DNA of 64,000 bases from assembly GCA_021820525.1 (NCBI GenBank), contig JAKADM010000007.1:1-64000 (forward strand), in the 5' to 3' direction. Of the stretch, positions 44,985-52,999 are shown one piece after another. The stretch is from Thermoplasmata archaeon. GTDB taxonomy: Archaea; Thermoplasmatota; Thermoplasmata; Thermoplasmatales; Thermoplasmataceae. The translations under genes and the position numbers were made by a program. Below the pieces are notes generated by a model that did not search any database, had not been told where the DNA came from, and worked only from the letters and a program-made list of their open reading frames with translations. The first letter of the stretch is position 1. Every line of letters begins with the position of its first letter.

Positions 44985-46042
44985 ATGTTCATCTTCGAAT
45001 CTCTTCCGGCTATTATGCTTGTCCTCCTTGTTTTTGAATAACCGGAGTTTATGGTACAGTTCGGGCCTATTATGCTTTCAAATATTATCCTTCCATCGAG
45101 GAAATCCACGGTGCAATGATCCATGAGCACAGAATTTTCAATTTCGGTACCCTTAATCCTGCACCCATCGCCTATGCTTGTATAGGGACCTATGTAGGAA
45201 TTCTCTATGGTCACATCATTCCCTATATAACAGGGACCAAGCACCCGGCTATTTTCATCTATTACGGAGTTCTTTCCAATTTCAACCCTTCCCGAAACGT
45301 TAAGCATGGAAGGGTCGGAATTTCCCTTAATATTTTCAAGGACCAATCTGTTACATTCAAGAAAATCACTCACGGTACCTGTGTCTTTGAACCATCCCCT
45401 TATAATTTTATACCCTATTTTTCCGTTCCTTTCAAGAAGAAGCTGCAGGGCTTCCATTATTTCATATTCACCTCTCCATGATGGCTTGAGCATATCGATG
45501 TATCTGAAAATTGATGGTCTGAGGAAATATACGCCTGAAACTGCAAGGTTGCTCCTGGGCTTCTTTGGTTTTTCCTCAAGTGAAACTATTCTATTGTCCC
45601 TTACTTCACAAACACCAAATTTTTCTGGATTCTTTACATTTACAAGCATTAAATAGGCATCCATTTTATTATTCTCAAAATCATTTCCTGGCTCAGTAAG
45701 ATGATCCTGCATCACATTGTCACCAAGGTATACAACAAAGGAATCTTCACCCACAAAGTTTCTACACAGGCCTATGGCATGGGCAATTCCCAGGGGCCTC
45801 TCCTGATATATGTATTTTATGGAGCAGTTCCATTTACTTCCATCCCCGTAATATTTCTTAACTTCCTCCCCGCCAACAGAGCCTATGACTATGCCTATCT
45901 CCTTAATCCCCGCATCAAGCATGTCCAGCAGGGCATATTCACTCGTTGGTTTTCCGGCAATGGTGAGCAGCTGTTTTACGTCAGAATATGTGATCGGGCG
46001 GAGCCTTGTGCCTGTTCCACCGTGCAGTATTATACCTTTCAT
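44981..46042 (-). CDS. rmlA: Glucose-1-phosphate thymidylyltransferase (long form)
   Basis: 353 residues. N-terminal nucleotidyltransferase with the loop LHGGTGTRLRPIT, QERPLGIAHAIG and YLGDNVMQD (metal-binding Asp); C-terminal left-handed beta-helix repeats (about 250-345: IGNDVTIENSYIGPYTSIGDGCRIKGTEIENSV). This long type has hexapeptide repeats, as in archaeal and some bacterial enzymes; the 290-residue RmlA of enteric bacteria lacks them. It makes dTDP-glucose and opens the rml operon. The start is supported by the TATA-like box at 46061-46077 at leaderless distance. Confidence 0.92.
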   Translation of the reverse strand: MKGIILHGGTGTRLRPITYSDVKQLLTIAGKPTSEYALLDMLDAGIKEIGIVIGSVGGEEVKKYYGDGSKWNCSIKYIYQERPLGIAHAIGLCRNFVGEDSFVVYLGDNVMQDHLTEPGNDFENNKMDAYLMLVNVKNPEKFGVCEVRDNRIVSLEEKPKKPRSNLAVSGVYFLRPSIFRYIDMLKPSWRGEYEIMEALQLLLERNGKIGYKIIRGWFKDTGTVSDFLECNRLVLENIKGNSDPSMLNVSGRVEIGKNSVIDENSRVLGPCYIGNDVTIENSYIGPYTSIGDGCRIKGTEIENSVLMDHCTVDFLDGRIIFESIIGPNCTINSGYSKTRRTSIIAGRDSKMNI

Positions 46043-46060
46043 CCTATTTGCATGATCCCT

Positions 46061-46077
46061 TAATATATTAAATATTC
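46061..46077 (-). promoter_or_regulatory. Promoter of the rmlADCB operon
   Basis: Minus-strand gaatatttaatatatta, centred 26 bases before the rmlA ATG at 46042. It should drive the whole four-gene unit as a leaderless message. Confidence 0.5.
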
Positions 46078-46095
46078 AGTATGGAATGATCTGTT

Positions 46096-46431
46096 TCAAT
46101 TGCCTGAAACAAGAGTAAACAAATCCTTCAGGCTTTCCTTTAATTTTAAACCCTCCTCTGTGAGAAAGTATGTTATGTGGTTATCATATGTGGCCCTCTC
46201 CACAATACCCATTCTCTCCATTTCCCTGAGCCTTAAAGATATGGCCCTTGCACTTGCATCAGGAATGCCCTTTCTTATCTGATTAAATGTGGCCATCTCC
46301 CTGCTTCCTGAAAGCATTCCCATAATGAGGATTGTATATTTCTTCCCAAGCATGGAAAATATGGGAAGGGAAGAATCAACGCATATGAGGCTCTCACCAT
46401 ATCTTATCATGCAGGCCTTTTCCTCATCCAT
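46096..46431 (-). CDS. HxlR-family winged-helix regulator
   Basis: 111 residues, a single HxlR-type DNA-binding domain. Seen: LGKKYTILIMGMLSGSREMATFNQIRKGIPDASARAISLRLREMERMGIVERATYDNHITYFLTEEG, i.e. helix, recognition helix with many arginines, then wing, the family pattern. Members bind as dimers, and some respond to oxidants through a cysteine (two near the N-terminus here: Cys7 and Cys17). It is just upstream of the rml operon on the same strand, so it may control it or the divergent HEPN-like gene. Start ATG. Confidence 0.82.
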   Translation of the reverse strand: MDEEKACMIRYGESLICVDSSLPIFSMLGKKYTILIMGMLSGSREMATFNQIRKGIPDASARAISLRLREMERMGIVERATYDNHITYFLTEEGLKLKESLKDLFTLVSGN

Positions 46432-46515
46432 AAATCATGATCCATTCCAGAATATATAGAACTATCCGCCTTAAATAAAAGCAATAAAAAAGCTTATGAT
46501 GTATCCATCCCATGT

Positions 46516-47058
46516 GTGATTGAATTGAAGTTAGAAACGTTCTTTTCAGACGTGGTTAAGGGTGAAATGTACAGGGACATAAAGATGTGCATTGAAAACA
46601 ATTCTCCCGTTATGGCTGTAATTGCCATATTTGCCTACGGAGAAATGGTTGGCGGAATAGGAAGGATTCTGGAAGGGGAGGACGAAAGAATCGTTTTCGG
46701 CTCGGGTCAGTCAAATAAGAACTTTGCATCATTTATCAAATGGGCAGGCAAACCCTACAGGGATCTGGACCCAAGGGAAACATACAGAATTATAAGGGGC
46801 GGATTATTCCACAGATATTTCATAAGAAATCCTGCTGTCATAGAGATAAACCCTGAAGATCCATCTGCCATAATGGAATATGGAATGAAGAGGGGAATAT
46901 GGCTTGAAAGGGACAGGGTCGTCATTAACGTGAACCAGCTATTTAAGGATATGAAAAAAACTGTTAACAGAATGAAGATAAAAATGAAAAAGGAAAATAT
47001 GGGAAATTTTGAAATTGCCCAGAATCTCGGAATGGAGTTTTTAATTATTGGCAGGTGA
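46516..47058 (+). CDS. HEPN-like domain protein, unknown function
   Basis: 180 residues, helical. In the middle it has FASFIKWAGKPYRDLDPRETYRIIRGGLFHRYF. The Arg-X4-His (RGGLFH) at the end of a helix, preceded by a conserved aromatic and a Tyr, is the pattern of a HEPN ribonuclease-like domain. The lysine-rich C-terminus (MKKTVNRMKIKMKKE) could bind nucleic acid. HEPN proteins are often toxins or RNA-cleaving defence parts, usually with a nucleotidyltransferase partner; none is adjacent here. GTG start; the end overlaps the convergent cyd-operon gene. See findings. Confidence 0.6.
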   Translation: MIELKLETFFSDVVKGEMYRDIKMCIENNSPVMAVIAIFAYGEMVGGIGRILEGEDERIVFGSGQSNKNFASFIKWAGKPYRDLDPRETYRIIRGGLFHRYFIRNPAVIEINPEDPSAIMEYGMKRGIWLERDRVVINVNQLFKDMKKTVNRMKIKMKKENMGNFEIAQNLGMEFLIIGR

Positions 47059-47721
47059 GTTTGTCCTGTTTGGGTTTGCCTTAAAGAGTTTTGAAAAGTC
47101 CACAAAGCCAAGCCAGAGGAGCACAATCCCCAGAAATTCCGCATAATAAAGGAATGCAGGGAATGCCGCTATGTAAAGTGTTCCTGCAATGCTCACAACT
47201 ATAACTCCAAGGATTATGCTTATAAGTTTCCTGTCCGCTTTCTTCCTGTACGATATGGCAGATATTATTATGAGAAGAGCTGCTGCCGGAAATGTAACTA
47301 TGGATGATGTAATTACAAGACTGAGCGGAAGAAGGCCTGCTACAACTCCAGTTATTATCATATTGGGAATTGGGGTCAGGGCAAGAGATATGGCAAGTAT
47401 TATGTCTGATATTATGGAATAGGCAACATATGATCTGATCAGAGTTGAGTTATTGAAAAGATATACCGATCCCAGTGCAAGCATCTCCACAAGTATGGCC
47501 ACAAGAAACAGGTAGGAATCCATCAATAGGTTATTGTAAATGCTGGCAGAAAATAGTATCTCAAGCAGAACTGATATGGCAAATATCCACAGACCTGTTG
47601 ACCAGAACAGGAAGGGCATTTTTCCTGTTCTCACAAGATTTGTCGTGATAAGTATCGCAAGAAGTATGGTCAGGAGGAAAATTATTATGGTGGATATAAA
47701 AACTATGGGGTAAAACATCAT
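47041..47721 (-). CDS. Seven-helix membrane protein of the cytochrome bd operon
   Basis: 226 residues with about seven hydrophobic segments and almost no extramembrane parts except a short basic tail. I do not recognise it: it is neither CydX (about 35 residues) nor a CydC/CydD ABC protein. Its start overlaps the cydB stop by four bases (ATGA), so it is translated with cydAB. A role as an accessory subunit, or a haem or quinone handling protein, is inference from position. No conserved histidine pair is obvious for haem ligation. Its 3' end overlaps the HEPN-like gene. Confidence 0.7.
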   Translation of the reverse strand: MMFYPIVFISTIIIFLLTILLAILITTNLVRTGKMPFLFWSTGLWIFAISVLLEILFSASIYNNLLMDSYLFLVAILVEMLALGSVYLFNNSTLIRSYVAYSIISDIILAISLALTPIPNMIITGVVAGLLPLSLVITSSIVTFPAAALLIIISAISYRKKADRKLISIILGVIVVSIAGTLYIAAFPAFLYYAEFLGIVLLWLGFVDFSKLFKANPNRTNSPANN

Positions 47722-48686
47722 TCCACCTCATCTGCACCTGCATTAATCCTCTTTTTAGAAGAGTTTACCCACACTCTGAAGAAAACGATTGACATTATGA
47801 GAAGAAGGGTACCTCCTATGAGCGTTGCGTAGAATATCTGTGTCTGCATTGCGGAATCATTCAGGAGTGAATTCACATCTATTGTCTTTGAACCAAGGTT
47901 TGGGTAAACGGAATAAAATAGAAGGAACGCCGCGGCTGCAAGAAATCCCTGGAACGTGATCTTATCTGATATGTATTTTCTAAGCTTTGGAACCATGTTT
48001 ATCACGGGTATGCTGAGTGTCACAAGTCCTGAAAGCATCATTATGTAAAGATTGCTGTAATCGTTTATGGCAATGAATGAAGCCCCTGCAATGATTAAGC
48101 CAATAACTGTGACTGCAAGGGAAAGGATGCTGTTCACATCAAGTTTATAGAATATGGATGAAAGACCGAAAAGAGCAATGGCACTTCCTATGATGAAACC
48201 ATCATCGGGAAGATAGGATACGAAGGATGCAAGGTTAAATGTTCTGGCATTTATATTCAATCCCCTCCCGCTCATGAGGGAAGTGTATATGACGAGAACA
48301 AAGAAACCAAGGATGTATGTGAGTATGGCATAGGTTGAATAGAGGGTTTTCCTGCTTATATTCCACCTGTTTTTGAATATGAACTCCGCAGATATTATGG
48401 AGAGGTTTCTCAGAATGTATATTACGATGAATATGAGTATGTACGAAATATAGGAATAGGCCAGAATCGGAAGGGCATTGGGGATAAGTGCCTCAACATT
48501 CACCACATAGAATACAAAAAATGTACCTGTGATCTCCCAAATCGGTACAAGATAGTAGAACACCTTTCTCCTGCTCTCCTCATACTTGAATATAATTGCC
48601 GAGGCGGCCATAAGTTCGGTCGATATGATTGCAAAGAACATTCCAAATATTATTCCGTTAAGCAAAACTTCAACATTAAACGCCAT
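47718..48686 (-). CDS. cydB: Divergent CydB-like subunit of cytochrome bd
   Basis: 322 residues with about eight or nine transmembrane segments. It lies where cytochrome bd subunit II should be, directly after cydA. The usual CydB markers (for example the DGFDLGVG stretch near the N-terminus) are absent; the best counterpart of the VWDGNEVWL region is VPIWEITGTFFVFYVV (about residue 47). It is therefore a fast-evolving or alternative subunit II, assigned by position and topology. The ATG overlaps the cydA stop by one base. It is expected to stabilise the haem-bearing CydA. Confidence 0.72.
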   Translation of the reverse strand: MAFNVEVLLNGIIFGMFFAIISTELMAASAIIFKYEESRRKVFYYLVPIWEITGTFFVFYVVNVEALIPNALPILAYSYISYILIFIVIYILRNLSIISAEFIFKNRWNISRKTLYSTYAILTYILGFFVLVIYTSLMSGRGLNINARTFNLASFVSYLPDDGFIIGSAIALFGLSSIFYKLDVNSILSLAVTVIGLIIAGASFIAINDYSNLYIMMLSGLVTLSIPVINMVPKLRKYISDKITFQGFLAAAAFLLFYSVYPNLGSKTIDVNSLLNDSAMQTQIFYATLIGGTLLLIMSIVFFRVWVNSSKKRINAGADEVE

Positions 48687-50035
48687 CAGAGATCACCTAC
48701 CCTTTCAATCTCCTTCTCAACGGATGAGTTTTTCAAAACCTTTGCTGAAAAGTAGAATGTGAACGGAACCACAAGGCAATAGAATATAATAATGCCTATT
48801 CCCAGAGGGAGCACCGAGGGAGATGTGTTTGCAGCGGAGGCCACTGTCATAACATGATTGTAAATTATGTAGGGCTGCCTTCCAACCTCATCAGTCACCC
48901 ATCCAGAATCGTATACAATTTCCAGAAGAATACCTGAAATAACCATGGAGTAAAGGTAGAATTTGCCCGATATGTCCTTCTTTAACACAATCCTTAAGAA
49001 GAGAAGAAGGGCAAAGAGGCCAACAAGGGCTCCACCACCAACCATTACATCAAAGGTAAGATGGATGAACAGTGGGGGCCACTGTGACTGTGGGAATTGT
49101 GTCAAATATGGAACTGCCTGATGGGAATTGAATGAAAGAAACATTATGAGGCTCTGAAGGCCAGGAACTGCGATATAATACTGTGGAACACCATTTATAA
49201 CTATTCCCCCTAGTTTTTCGGCGGCAGGTATGTGATTGTGGAAATTCAGTTCAATTGCAGCATACTTTAGTGGCTGCAGTGAATAGAGCATCCTCATGGA
49301 TTCGTCTCCCGTGAGCCCTGCAATTCCTACTGCAATGAGGCCAACGATGGCTGCAACCTTGATGGATTTCATATAAATACTTCTGGTTATGTCTGTCTTC
49401 GCCTTCAAGTAGTTTATTGCGAAATAGGCGAGAAGGGCAAAAGAGCCAGCTGCAAGAGTTGCTGGTACAACGTGACCTATCTCAACTGCTGCGGACGGGC
49501 TGAACATGGCAGCAAGGGGGTTTACGCCTGAAACAGTCCCGGTTGATATATATTCGGGAATGTTAAATCCTGATGGGGTGTTCATCCATGCATTTACCAT
49601 GGTTATGAAAACTGCAGAGAGAAGTGTTCCGGCTGCAACAAACAGGGAAAGAGCCCAGTGCTGGTACCTGTTTTTGAAATAATCCCAGTAATAAACATAC
49701 AGTACCAGGCTTATGGATTCAAGGAAAAAGGCAAAAACTTCATAGTAAAAGGGAAGTATGTCTATTTTTCCCACAAGCACCATAAAGTTAGGCCACAGTG
49801 AAAAAAGCTCAATGGCAAGCACGGTTCCACTTGCAGTTCCTATGGCAAAAAATATTGCTAGGGCCTTTGAAAGCCTTCTTGCCATGACCTCATATTCCTT
49901 ATCCTTCAAATATATGCCCAAAAACTCTATTACACTCATAATTACAGAGATTGCAATTGTAAGCGTAACAATAAGAATATGAGACCCCAAAGTGAAACCC
50001 ATCATAAAACGATCAAAGTTAATTATGCTGGTCAT
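48686..50035 (-). CDS. cydA: Cytochrome bd quinol oxidase subunit I
   Basis: 449 residues, nine transmembrane helices. Takes electrons from quinol and reduces oxygen to water with haems b558, b595 and d. Seen: the first haem histidine in FTLGSHILIV, YYEVFAFFLES (the b595 glutamates), MVNAWMNTPSG, VEIGHVV (b558 histidine), the quinol-binding loop GDESMRMLYSLQPLKYAAIEL (conserved Lys and Glu), DVMVGGG (b558 methionine) and TDEVGRQPY (conserved Arg). The Q loop is short. So the redox core is complete. It is preceded by an SD sequence, AGGTGAT, rare in this window. Confidence 0.94.
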   Translation of the reverse strand: MTSIINFDRFMMGFTLGSHILIVTLTIAISVIMSVIEFLGIYLKDKEYEVMARRLSKALAIFFAIGTASGTVLAIELFSLWPNFMVLVGKIDILPFYYEVFAFFLESISLVLYVYYWDYFKNRYQHWALSLFVAAGTLLSAVFITMVNAWMNTPSGFNIPEYISTGTVSGVNPLAAMFSPSAAVEIGHVVPATLAAGSFALLAYFAINYLKAKTDITRSIYMKSIKVAAIVGLIAVGIAGLTGDESMRMLYSLQPLKYAAIELNFHNHIPAAEKLGGIVINGVPQYYIAVPGLQSLIMFLSFNSHQAVPYLTQFPQSQWPPLFIHLTFDVMVGGGALVGLFALLLFLRIVLKKDISGKFYLYSMVISGILLEIVYDSGWVTDEVGRQPYIIYNHVMTVASAANTSPSVLPLGIGIIIFYCLVVPFTFYFSAKVLKNSSVEKEIERVGDL

Positions 50036-50039
50036 TCAT

Positions 50040-50046
50040 ATCACCT
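50040..50046 (-). promoter_or_regulatory. Shine-Dalgarno sequence of cydA
   Basis: Minus-strand AGGTGAT, four bases before the ATG at 50035, matching seven bases of the archaeal anti-SD. Most genes here seem leaderless, so this decides the start and indicates a leadered message. Confidence 0.6.
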
Positions 50047-50098
50047 AAACATTGTTGTTTATGTAATTAAGATTTAGCCTGACTGGTAAGGGAAAACA

Positions 50099-50108
50099 CT
50101 TAAATATC
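50099..50108 (-). promoter_or_regulatory. Probable TATA box of the cyd operon
   Basis: Minus-strand gatatttaag in the 96-base gap between mqnD and cydA. A start about 26 bases on gives a leader of roughly 40 bases with the SD above. Confidence 0.35.
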
Positions 50109-50131
50109 ATAAAAAAAATTATTGGGAAATT

Positions 50132-50947
50132 TTAAACAATTTCCATCTTAAACTCAGGTAGAAGCTTCATATCCCTTGCCTTCTTATAATAAATTTCCAG
50201 AGCTTTTCTACCTTTTTCCCCAAAATCGACGGACAGCTCATTCACATACATCTTTATAAATTTAGTCTCAAGTTCAAGATCCTCGTATCTGGCATATTTC
50301 ATCGCATACCTTGCAGCCTCTTCCGTATGTCCCATGGCATATTTTATGGAATTTTCAAAATCTTTTATGTACATGCCTATGGTCTCCTTTCCAAGGCTCT
50401 TTCTTATGGCGTTGAAGCCGAGAGGTATGGGAAGATCACCAGCATAGGCTTTCCACTTTTCGTACAGATCAACAACCTTGAGCAAACCCTTATTTTGAAA
50501 TGTGAGCTGCTCATCGTGTATTACAATACCCGCATCTATCTCTCCCTTTAACACTGCATCGGGTATGGTGTCAAATCTCATTGGCCTTATATTTGCATCC
50601 TTGTTGACAAACATTTTGAAGAGAAGTTCTGAGGAAGTCCCTGATCCCGGGCTTCCAACTATGGCCTTTGAAAAATCTACCTGGCTTTTTGCCACAACCA
50701 TGGGTCCATATGAAATTCCAAAGCTTGCACCTGACCTTGTAAGGGCATATACTTCATTAAAGGATGCATAGGCATTTGCTGAAATGGCAGTCACGTCATA
50801 CATGCCACTTCTTGCCTCCTGATTCAATGTCTCAATATCCTTTATTATCTGTTCATATTCCATTGAAGTCTCTATTTTTCCCGTGATCATTGCATAAAAC
50901 ATAAATGCATCATCCGGGTCTGGGGTATGTGCTACCGTTAGTTTCAT
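50132..50947 (-). CDS. mqnD: 1,4-dihydroxy-6-naphthoate synthase (futalosine pathway)
   Basis: About 271 residues of the MqnD family, a periplasmic-binding-like fold that converts cyclic dehypoxanthine futalosine to 1,4-dihydroxy-6-naphthoate in menaquinone synthesis. Seen: the N-terminal AHTPDPDDAFMFYAM (the MqnD signature S/TPDPDD), VTAISANAYA, GSPGSGTSSELL, DAGIVIHDEQL and GLNAIRK-like PLGFNAIRKS. It lies directly upstream of the cytochrome bd genes, which need menaquinol (or thermoplasmaquinol). The start may be the ATG at 50965 or at 50947; MKLTVAHTPDP at 50947 matches the family's N-terminus. Confidence 0.93.
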   Translation of the reverse strand: MKLTVAHTPDPDDAFMFYAMITGKIETSMEYEQIIKDIETLNQEARSGMYDVTAISANAYASFNEVYALTRSGASFGISYGPMVVAKSQVDFSKAIVGSPGSGTSSELLFKMFVNKDANIRPMRFDTIPDAVLKGEIDAGIVIHDEQLTFQNKGLLKVVDLYEKWKAYAGDLPIPLGFNAIRKSLGKETIGMYIKDFENSIKYAMGHTEEAARYAMKYARYEDLELETKFIKMYVNELSVDFGEKGRKALEIYYKKARDMKLLPEFKMEIV

Positions 50948-51125
50948 GAGTTGACATGTTTTCATCGCATAAAAACCGATATCAATTAATTTTTATTTTT
51001 TCACTTATAAATGAAATCATGAGAAAAAATTCATTCTCTGTGCAAAGAGACTAATATTTAAACCTGTGAGATGGCGTAAATTTTATTTATATCTAAACTG
51101 TATTAGGATTTTCCTGCGTGATTTT

Positions 51126-52058
51126 ATGTCTAAAATATTGATTGCTTTGGGGGGAAATGCTCTTCTTTCAAGTAAGGACAGAAGGGATTTCAAAACACAG
51201 GTCGAGCACGCCTATGTCGCACTGAATTCTCTTTCAGATGTGATTCATAGGGAGGATGTGGTAATTACTCACGGAAACGGCCCACAGGTCGGTGATATAC
51301 TCTTAAGAAATCAAGATCAGGATGGAATGCCTCCAGGCATGCCTCTTCACGCATGCGGAGCAATGTCACAGGGACTCATAGGAGAAATAATACTTGAGGC
51401 ATATGAGAGGGTTAAGAGAGAAAAGGGCTTAAGCAAGGATATGTCCGTAATTGTGACAAGGACGGCTGTCAATTCAGAGGATCCGGGATTTAAGGATCCC
51501 TCAAAGCCGGTGGGCGAATTCTTCACGGAGAAGGAAGCGAAAAAGTATGAAATAGAGAAGGGATGGAAATTTGTAAGGACTGAAAGAGGATTTAGAAGAG
51601 TTGTCCCTTCCCCATTTCCTGTGGATATATTGGAGAAGAGGGTTATAGAGAGTAATCTCCTATCGGGGCTGCTCCCTGTTTGTGTGGGTGGGGGTGGTAT
51701 TCCCGTGGTAAGGACAGAGCAAGGATATGAGGGTGTTGATGCAGTTATTGATAAGGATCTGGCATCCGCAGTCCTTGCATACTTGCTTGAGTTTGATCAG
51801 TTCATCATCCTCACAGACGTAACAAATGTGTATGTGGATTATGGTAAGGAAAGCCAGAGGGCACTGGAAAAGGTCAGGGTGAGTGAGATGGAAAAATATG
51901 TCAAAGAAGGCCAATTTGCCAGAGGAAGCATGGGCCCCAAGGTACAGGCTGCACTGGAATTCTTAAGGCATGGTGGAAAAACGGCCAAAATAGGCAAACT
52001 TGAAAATGCAATGGATGTACTCAATGGTAGGAGCGGGACTGAGATCTTACCGGATTAG
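51126..52058 (+). CDS. arcC: Carbamate kinase
   Basis: 310 residues of the amino acid kinase fold. It makes ATP and carbamate from carbamoyl phosphate, or in some archaea works in the reverse direction to supply carbamoyl phosphate. Seen: ILIALGGNALLSS, THGNGPQVGD, TRTAVNSEDPGF, CVGGGGIPVV, GVDAVIDKDLAS and FARGSMGPKVQAALEFL, all characteristic. The ORF track begins at 51066, but a TATA-like ttatttatatc (51082-51092) lies inside that part. ATG 51126 (MSKILIALGG) matches the family. No arginine deiminase genes are adjacent. Convergent with the phosphoribosyltransferase gene, overlapping by four bases. Confidence 0.93.
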   Translation: MSKILIALGGNALLSSKDRRDFKTQVEHAYVALNSLSDVIHREDVVITHGNGPQVGDILLRNQDQDGMPPGMPLHACGAMSQGLIGEIILEAYERVKREKGLSKDMSVIVTRTAVNSEDPGFKDPSKPVGEFFTEKEAKKYEIEKGWKFVRTERGFRRVVPSPFPVDILEKRVIESNLLSGLLPVCVGGGGIPVVRTEQGYEGVDAVIDKDLASAVLAYLLEFDQFIILTDVTNVYVDYGKESQRALEKVRVSEMEKYVKEGQFARGSMGPKVQAALEFLRHGGKTAKIGKLENAMDVLNGRSGTEILPD

Positions 52059-52699
52059 GGTAAGTTGTATCTCCTATTTTCAACCTTAATTTTTCCAAGT
52101 TTCACCATTTGATTAAGAATTTTATTCAGAGTTTCATTTTCAACCTTCAGATCATAGGTCTCTAAAAGCATCCTCCCAATGTCTTCTATGGATGAATCCT
52201 TTATTTTCAATTTTCCTGTTAGATTTGTGAGATCTTCGTATATATTCCATGGGAAGATGAACCAGGTCCACTTATCTTCTGAAATCTCCTCACCATAGAA
52301 ATCCGGCACAAATTTTGAATGAGCAATATGGAGCATCGTTGCAGTCTTAACCTTTGTTGCCTTGAGAGTCATGGCATAATCATATGCCAGCTTCATACTC
52401 TGGCCCGTATCCGTTATATCATCCACCACGAGAACATTCCTCCTCTCCACAGATACGTTAAGACCGTATTTCATAACGGCCTCTCCATCAACCGTAGCAG
52501 TAAGGCCCCAGTGTTCTGTCTTTATGGCAAAAAGATCCTTGATGAGATTCATATCAGAGAGGATTCTTGCAGGAACAAGTCCGCCCCTGGACATTCCTAT
52601 GATAACATCAGGCTTAAAGTCGGAACCCATTTTCTGATTGATCGTTTCACACCATTTTTCTATTTCATTCCACGTTACAATTTTTGCCCTGAAATCCAT
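52055..52699 (-). CDS. Purine-type phosphoribosyltransferase
   Basis: 214 residues, type I phosphoribosyltransferase plus a C-terminal extension. Seen: PDVIIGMSRGGLVPARILSDM (the N-terminal part with PPi loop), KTEHWG and the PRPP motif VLVVDDITDTGQS. The C-terminal 60 residues are helical and look like a winged-helix or dimer tail (LNKILNQMVKLGKIKV). It salvages xanthine/hypoxanthine/guanine, judged by resemblance to XPRT/HPRT of archaea; the base is not certain. Just upstream is the tRNA-Glu gene, divergent. Confidence 0.85.
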   Translation of the reverse strand: MDFRAKIVTWNEIEKWCETINQKMGSDFKPDVIIGMSRGGLVPARILSDMNLIKDLFAIKTEHWGLTATVDGEAVMKYGLNVSVERRNVLVVDDITDTGQSMKLAYDYAMTLKATKVKTATMLHIAHSKFVPDFYGEEISEDKWTWFIFPWNIYEDLTNLTGKLKIKDSSIEDIGRMLLETYDLKVENETLNKILNQMVKLGKIKVENRRYNLP

Positions 52700-52783
52700 A
52701 ATATCATTGCCATATCTTTATCTGTTTAAATTATTTGCTGTTTTTTTACAAATTTATTTTATAGGATTCAGGCATTTACGCAA

Positions 52784-52794
52784 AAATAAATATA
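52784..52794 (+). promoter_or_regulatory. TATA box of tRNA-Glu
   Basis: aaataaatata-type box, centred about 30 bases before the tRNA 5' end, in the expected archaeal position. Confidence 0.45.
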
Positions 52795-52818
52795 GGCTTG
52801 TCCCTTACAGGAAATAAA

Positions 52819-52893
52819 GCTCCGATGGTGTAGTCCGGTCAAGCATATCGGCCTTTCGAGCCGACGACCCGGGTCCGAATCCCGGTCGGAGCA
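52819..52893 (+). tRNA. tRNA-Glu (anticodon UUC)
   Basis: Acceptor GCTCCGA/TCGGAGC pairs fully; the anticodon stem TCGGC/GCCGA encloses loop CTTTCGA (anticodon TTC); the T stem CCGGG/CCCGG encloses TCCGAAT; discriminator A. The gene has no intron, and CCA is not encoded. Confidence 0.95.
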
Positions 52894-52999
52894 TTTTATG
52901 TATCATCAAGGATAAATGTCTACAGTTAATTTTCTCAATCCTGAATCATCTATCCAGAGATTATGAAAAAGCTCAGGATTTTAAAAAGTCTCGCATTCA

